9,505 nt of DNA from Chloroflexota bacterium. GTDB lineage: Bacteria > Chloroflexota > UBA11872. Each line of letters starts with the position of its first letter. Positions within the stretch are counted from its first letter, which is position 1. Where the stretch lies: NCBI GenBank assembly GCA_028875175.1, contig JAPPFO010000124.1, forward strand, positions 1 to 9,505. The letters run 5' to 3'. A model generated the notes under the pieces. That model was not told the origin of the DNA and made no database searches. It saw only the letters and a list, made by a program, of their open reading frames with translations. The position numbers were made by a program, and so were the translations under genes. This document shows positions 6,109 to 9,505 of this stretch, in pieces.

Positions 6109-7212
6109 TTAGACCCGATCGGCCGACCACTCGTGAAACGCCAGCGGCAACCGGGGGTCGTTGGCGGACGGCGGCCGCTCGGGGCCGAACAGCGACTTCA
6201 CGGCATCGTTCCGGCTCAGGCGCACGCGCCGACCGCTCACTGTCATCGCGATCGTGTCGCCCTCGTCCACCGGATCCAGGTCGTCGCGCCCGTAGGCCCG
6301 CGCCAGTCCCACCGGGTCCTCGATGCGGATCATCCCGATGTAATCGGCGGACTGCATGATTCCAACCGCATCCAGCGCGTCCGTCACGTCGTCCGCCCGC
6401 GCCGGCGCCGCGAGGGTGGCGTGCACCGTTGGGTTCCGCCCGGCCTGGCGCTCGGCCACTGACTGGGTGGAGGTCTTGACCGCCGGGTCGTCCCACTCCG
6501 CCAGCAGGCGCGCGATCATCGGCACCACCAGGTCGGCCGGCCCGCCGTATTCCGCCATGGCTGTGCCGCGCGCGAACACATAGGCTCCGGCCCGGCCGTC
6601 GCGCTCGGCCACCCACACGGTCGAGTTTCGACGCTTCAGCATCGCCCGCATGTGGTCCGGCGGTCGTACCGCGCCCCAGGCCCGGGCCTCGTTGATCTCC
6701 GACAGTGCCTCGAAGTCTTCGTCCGTCGCCGGCCGGATCTCAGGTACCGGCTCCGACGGCAGAAACGACCGGTTCCCCCGGTCGAACCGATACACCCGCA
6801 CCGTCCCGCCGTACTCCCAGCCCTGCTTCCGGTACCAGCTGGGCACGCCGGTCGACAGCAGGCTGACGTGACTGCCCAGTTCCGCCATCCGCTCAATGCA
6901 CGCGTCCAGCACCTGCGTGGCATAACCCCGCCGACGGTACGGCACGTCGGTCGAGACTCCGTTGATCCCGCCGATCCGCAAGACCACATCGCCTAGGCGC
7001 GTGTCGTGGGGATAGATGGCCGTGGAGGCCACGATCTGGTCATCCTCGCGGACGACAAAGATGTTCGGCACGTTGTCCGGCTGGTGCACGTGCGGCCAGT
7101 CCTCGCCGTAGGTGGGATCGCTGCCCACCTCCTGGCGCATGACCCGGTTGACGTGGTCGATCAGGTCCTGCCGCTCGTCCAACCGCATTACCCGCGGCCC
7201 GTCCGCGCTCAT
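6109..7212 (-). CDS. Eis-like GNAT family N-acetyltransferase
   Basis: Probable acetyl-CoA-dependent N-acetyltransferase of the Eis-like type, 367 residues; substrate unknown. The N-terminal GNAT domain shows VSTDVPYRRRGYATQVLD (86-103), whose RRRGYA is the acetyl-CoA pyrophosphate-binding loop, followed by HVSLLSTGVPSWYRKQGWEYGG (115-136), the strand and Tyr region typical of the fold. A second, weaker GNAT-like half runs from about residue 158 (EIRPATDEDFEALSEI) to about 260, and the rest (from about 290, including VDEGDTIAMTVSGRRVRLS) resembles the C-terminal SCP2-like domain of Eis relatives. The start is ATG 7212 with GAGGG 6 nt upstream. It is on the same strand as the sulfate genes, 110 nt ahead of the sulfite reductase, and divergent from the methyltransferase. 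Eis relatives include aminoglycoside acetylases, but nothing here fixes the substrate. Confidence 0.85.
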   Translation of the reverse strand: MSADGPRVMRLDERQDLIDHVNRVMRQEVGSDPTYGEDWPHVHQPDNVPNIFVVREDDQIVASTAIYPHDTRLGDVVLRIGGINGVSTDVPYRRRGYATQVLDACIERMAELGSHVSLLSTGVPSWYRKQGWEYGGTVRVYRFDRGNRSFLPSEPVPEIRPATDEDFEALSEINEARAWGAVRPPDHMRAMLKRRNSTVWVAERDGRAGAYVFARGTAMAEYGGPADLVVPMIARLLAEWDDPAVKTSTQSVAERQAGRNPTVHATLAAPARADDVTDALDAVGIMQSADYIGMIRIEDPVGLARAYGRDDLDPVDEGDTIAMTVSGRRVRLSRNDAVKSLFGPERPPSANDPRLPLAFHEWSADRV

Positions 7213-7353
7213 CTCAGACCCTCTTTCCTCATCGTGGATTCCCCGCGCGGCGTCTCACCCTAGCCTGAATCTCCGTCGTCAACCCGTCCAGCCACGGCGC
7301 ACAACAGGTCACAATGGACCGTCGCTTCCCATTCATCGCAACCCGAAGGGCCC
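7213..7353. other. Divergent intergenic region between acetyltransferase and methyltransferase
   Basis: These 141 bp must carry the start signals for both divergent genes. On the minus strand a TTGACG (7277-7282) is followed 14 nt later by TAGGGT (7257-7262), too close for a good sigma-70 promoter. The 14-bp repeat copy lies 22 nt before the acetyltransferase start. No clear plus-strand promoter is seen. Confidence 0.4.
7235..7248 (-). repeat. 14-bp repeat, copy 2 (upstream of the acetyltransferase gene)
   Basis: Identical to the copy at 6045-6058. Here it is not embedded in the 8-bp inverted repeat, so the conserved part is the 14-mer itself. It sits in the 5' untranslated or promoter region of the acetyltransferase gene. 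Confidence 0.5.
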
Positions 7354-8124
7354 GTGAACGAATACACCGCCGCCAACCGCGACGCCTGGGACGCCATCGC
7401 CGAGCAACGACACAGCATATGGCCGTCGGCGGACTTCTTTGCCCGCGGTGGATCGCTGCTGCGCGAGCACGAGTTGGAAGCCGCCGGCGATGTCCGCGGC
7501 CTGCGTCTCTGCCACCTCCAGTGCGGCAGCGGCGAAGAGACGCTCTCCTGGGCCAACGCCGGCGCCACGGTCACCGGCGTCGACATCAGCCCCAAACAGA
7601 TCGACCTCGCAACCCGCAAGGCCCGAGACGCCGGAGTCCCGGCCGACTTCCTGGCCGCCGACGTCAGCAGCCGCCCGGAGTCGCTGGCCCCCGGATCCTT
7701 CGACATCGTCTACACCGGCGGCGGCGCCCTCGGCTGGCTGCCCGACCTCGACAGCTGGGCCGCGTCGATCCACGACCTGCTCAAACCCTCCGGCCGCCTG
7801 ATCCTCAACGAGGAGCACCCGCAGCTCGCCAACCTCGAGGTTCGCGACGGCGCCGTCGCCATCGTCGGCGACTACTTCGACCGCCAGCCCCACCGCACCA
7901 CCGGCTGGCGTCACTTCGCCGGCGCCGAAGACGCTCCCGAACCCAGGTGGGAGTTCAGCTGGACCCTCGGCGACATCGTCACCAGCATCGCCCGCGCCGG
8001 CCTCCGCATCGACAGCCTCCAGGAGTTCCCCAGCACCGCCAGCTGGCGCTTCGGCGACGACCTCCCGACCGTCCGCCGCCTGCTCGGTTCCTACCTGCTC
8101 ATAGCTCGCAAGTTGGGCTCATAG
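7354..8124 (+). CDS. Class I SAM-dependent methyltransferase
   Basis: Small-molecule-type methyltransferase of 256 residues with a Rossmann fold; substrate unknown. The N-terminus NEYTAANRDAWDAIAE (2-17) is typical of this family, followed by motif I CHLQCGSGEE (53-62, the HLQC variant in place of LDLGCG), motif II VTGVDISPKQI (73-83), AADV (101-104), FDIVYTGGGALGWLPDL (116-132) and LLKPSGRLILNEEHP (142-156). The C-terminal part, with FSWTLGDIVTSIARAGL, completes the sheet and ends in SYLLIARK. The start is GTG 7354; AAGGG lies only 3 nt upstream, so the ribosome site is weak, but the frame gives the family N-terminus exactly. It is the only plus-strand gene and is transcribed away from the sulfate cluster, so a functional link with it is not suggested by orientation. 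Confidence 0.9.
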   Translation: MNEYTAANRDAWDAIAEQRHSIWPSADFFARGGSLLREHELEAAGDVRGLRLCHLQCGSGEETLSWANAGATVTGVDISPKQIDLATRKARDAGVPADFLAADVSSRPESLAPGSFDIVYTGGGALGWLPDLDSWAASIHDLLKPSGRLILNEEHPQLANLEVRDGAVAIVGDYFDRQPHRTTGWRHFAGAEDAPEPRWEFSWTLGDIVTSIARAGLRIDSLQEFPSTASWRFGDDLPTVRRLLGSYLLIARKLGS

Positions 8125-8305
8125 CGTCATGACCGCGCACGCGAGGCGACATCCAGCCGGCGGCGTGACGAGCGGGGATCGTCACCACAGCGTGGTCCAC
8201 GCTTGCGCCGCGAGGTGAGCCGGGCCTGGCGGTTCGAGGAACTCAGAAGCCGCTCGAGGTAACGCGCACCGGCCGGCCAGGCAAAGCCGATTCGCACGGT
8301 CAACC

Positions 8306-8344
8306 GAGAGGGCCCGCACCTGGAAACCAGGCGCGGGCCCTCTC
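8306..8344. terminator. Strong hairpin between convergent genes, likely bidirectional terminator
   Basis: A perfect 12-bp arm pair (8306-8317 with 8333-8344), one A/C mismatch, a further 5 bp (CCTGG/CCAGG) and an AAA loop make 17 paired positions over 39 nt. It lies 181 nt after the methyltransferase stop and 37 nt after the LRR gene stop on the other strand. No T-run follows on either strand, so it is a terminator by position and stability only. The rest of the 257-bp gap (8125-8381) shows no gene; a small palindrome, AGCGTG/CACGCT, is at 8189-8203. Confidence 0.55.
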
Positions 8345-8381
8345 AGACAGTCATTGGCGGCAGCAAGCGCCGCCTGGAAGG

Positions 8382-9505
8382 TTAGGCCTCCGCTGGCGAT
8401 CCCTCCTCGTCGGCCGCTTCACAGAGCGGCAAGCCGAGTTCGGCGACGTCGTTTCTTGGAATCTCGGCCAACGCCGCTGGAACGCAGCCGGTGAAGTTGT
8501 TCCCCTCGAGGTAGATCCTGCTCAGATTGGCAAGACCGCCCAACGCGGCCGGAATCTCGCCGGTTAGCTGGTTGTCTTCCAAGCCCAACACCGTCAGGCT
8601 GCCGAGGTTGCCCAGTTCAGGCGGAATTGCGCCACTCAATTGGTTACGCCTGAGCCAGAGTTCGTCCAGGTTGACCAGGTTGCCCAACGCGGCCGGAATC
8701 GGGCCGCTCAACCGGTTGTGATCGAGGTCCAGTTGGGTAAGGCCGGTGAGGTTGCCCAGTTCGGGCGGAATCGGGCCGCTGAGCTGGTTGGACCAGAGGC
8801 CGATCCACACCACATTGGGGAGACTGCCAAGTTCGGGCGGAATCGGGCCGCTGAGTTGGTTCAACGTGAAGTCCATGTGGGTGAGGGTTTCGAGGTTGCC
8901 CAGTGCGGGCGGAATCCCACCGGTCAACTCGTTAATGCCAAGCGCCACCCAGGCCAGGCTCTCCATGTCGCCAAGTTCGGCGGGGATGGACCCGCTCAAC
9001 TGATTGGCCCAGAGAGAGAGTCGGGTCACCTTGTCAAGGTCGCCGATCGCAGGCGGAATCGCGCCCGTGAGCTGGTTCCCGAAGAGGTCCAGATTCGTCA
9101 GACCGGTGAGCTGGCCGATTGACCCCGGGATCTGGCCGCTCAGTTGGTTCTGCGAGAGATCCAGCTCAACAACGCGGCCCGCTTTGGTCGTGACGCCGTA
9201 CCACGCGCCAAGGGGTGCCTCGCTGAGCCAGTGGTCGTTGAGATTCCAGTTGGGGCCGTCCAGGGCGTGGTAGAGCGCCACCAGCGCGTTCCGGTCGGCG
9301 TCGTACTGCGCAATCCGCGCGTCCACGCCCGAGACTTCCTCGAGTACGACCTCCTGGCCGTCCTCCAGCGGTTCGGCAGCGCGGAAGCTCTGGAAGGCCT
9401 GGTGGATCTGAAACGGGTAGCGCGCGTCGCGGACGTCGTCGCCCAGGAAGCGCAGATGCACCTGGTCGGCGTCGCCCGGCCGCAATTCGAACACCGCCGC
9501 CTGGA
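8382..9505 (-). CDS. Leucine-rich-repeat protein, N-terminus outside the window
   Basis: Probably an extracytoplasmic or surface binding protein; ligand unknown. The visible 3' part (over 370 residues) begins with an unassigned segment (LRPGDADQVHLRFLGDDV and on) that enters from the right edge with no stop or convincing start; a GTG at 9494 is possible but the frame continues upstream. Then comes the cap seen before such repeats, NALVALYHALDGPNWN and HWLSEAPLGAWYGV, ten plant-type 24-residue LRRs, and a short tail ending ELGLPLCEAADEEGSPAEA. No transmembrane segment, sorting motif or anchor follows the repeats, so any anchor or signal peptide must be in the missing N-terminal part. It is convergent with the methyltransferase. 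Similar LRR proteins are common in marine Chloroflexota and other bacteria; the role in adhesion or host contact is inference. Confidence 0.88.
   Translation of the reverse strand, partial: QAAVFELRPGDADQVHLRFLGDDVRDARYPFQIHQAFQSFRAAEPLEDGQEVVLEEVSGVDARIAQYDADRNALVALYHALDGPNWNLNDHWLSEAPLGAWYGVTTKAGRVVELDLSQNQLSGQIPGSIGQLTGLTNLDLFGNQLTGAIPPAIGDLDKVTRLSLWANQLSGSIPAELGDMESLAWVALGINELTGGIPPALGNLETLTHMDFTLNQLSGPIPPELGSLPNVVWIGLWSNQLSGPIPPELGNLTGLTQLDLDHNRLSGPIPAALGNLVNLDELWLRRNQLSGAIPPELGNLGSLTVLGLEDNQLTGEIPAALGGLANLSRIYLEGNNFTGCVPAALAEIPRNDVAELGLPLCEAADEEGSPAEA
8460..9176 (-). repeat. Ten tandem 72-bp leucine-rich repeat units
   Basis: Ten consecutive units with the plant-type pattern LxxLxLxxNQLSGxIPxxLGNL. 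All are 24 codons except the first, which is 23 when counted from RVVELDL. The sixth and seventh units are closest to the consensus; the first and last are most divergent (GQIPGSIG and TGCVPAALAEI). The DNA units share the core GGCGGAATCGGGCCGCTGA (plus-strand view), so recombination-driven gain or loss of units is plausible. Confidence 0.9.

Noticed and set aside
7257..7282. TTGACG and TAGGGT as a promoter for the acetyltransferase gene
   Set aside because: Spacing is only 14 nt and the -10 match is poor.
8460..9176. Regular spacing in the right-hand repeats as a CRISPR-like array
   Set aside because: The 72-bp period is coding LRR sequence with diverged units and one open frame; there are no unique spacers.

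Overview
The window is high-GC bacterial DNA with little non-coding space. Nine protein genes of recognisable family are present, plus one probable short leader-peptide ORF. Gene content suggests a free-living or symbiotic, assimilatory sulfate-using bacterium. The set of separate sat and cysC, APS-reductase-type cysH, ferredoxin-type sulfite reductase, an Eis-like acetyltransferase and a plant-type leucine-rich-repeat protein resembles marine or sponge-associated Chloroflexota. That assignment is inference from family resemblance only; an actinobacterial relative is the main alternative.

Right to left on the minus strand (positions 6000 down to 1) lies a near-complete assimilatory sulfate reduction locus. 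Its order is sulfite reductase (4217-5998), a 324-bp gap holding a polycysteine short ORF (4068-4229, or 4068-4163 from a GTG), cysH (3179-3892), cysC (2574-3176), sat (1489-2574), hemC (537-1433) and cobA (1-540, cut by the window edge). cysH to cysC is 2 nt apart, cysC/sat overlap by 1 nt and hemC/cobA overlap by 4 nt, so the genes look translationally coupled. The logic is coherent: Sat makes APS, CysC makes PAPS, CysH reduces the activated sulfate to sulfite, and the sulfite reductase makes sulfide. HemC and CobA lead from porphobilinogen to precorrin-2, the precursor of the siroheme that the sulfite reductase needs.

The most interesting element is between sulfite reductase and cysH: a short minus-strand ORF with seven Cys codons in a twelve-codon stretch, followed by a hairpin that starts two codons after the last Cys codon, further stems, and the cysH ribosome binding site. 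It looks like a ribosome-mediated, cysteine-responsive attenuator, comparable in principle to the polycysteine short ORFs described in mycobacteria.

Upstream of the sulfite reductase lies an Eis-like GNAT acetyltransferase (6109-7212, minus). Divergent from it is a class I SAM-dependent methyltransferase (7354-8124, plus). A 14-bp identical element occurs upstream of both the sulfite reductase and the acetyltransferase. The right end holds the 3' part of a secreted or surface-type leucine-rich-repeat protein (8382-9505, minus, start outside the window). It converges on the methyltransferase, with a very strong hairpin between the two genes.
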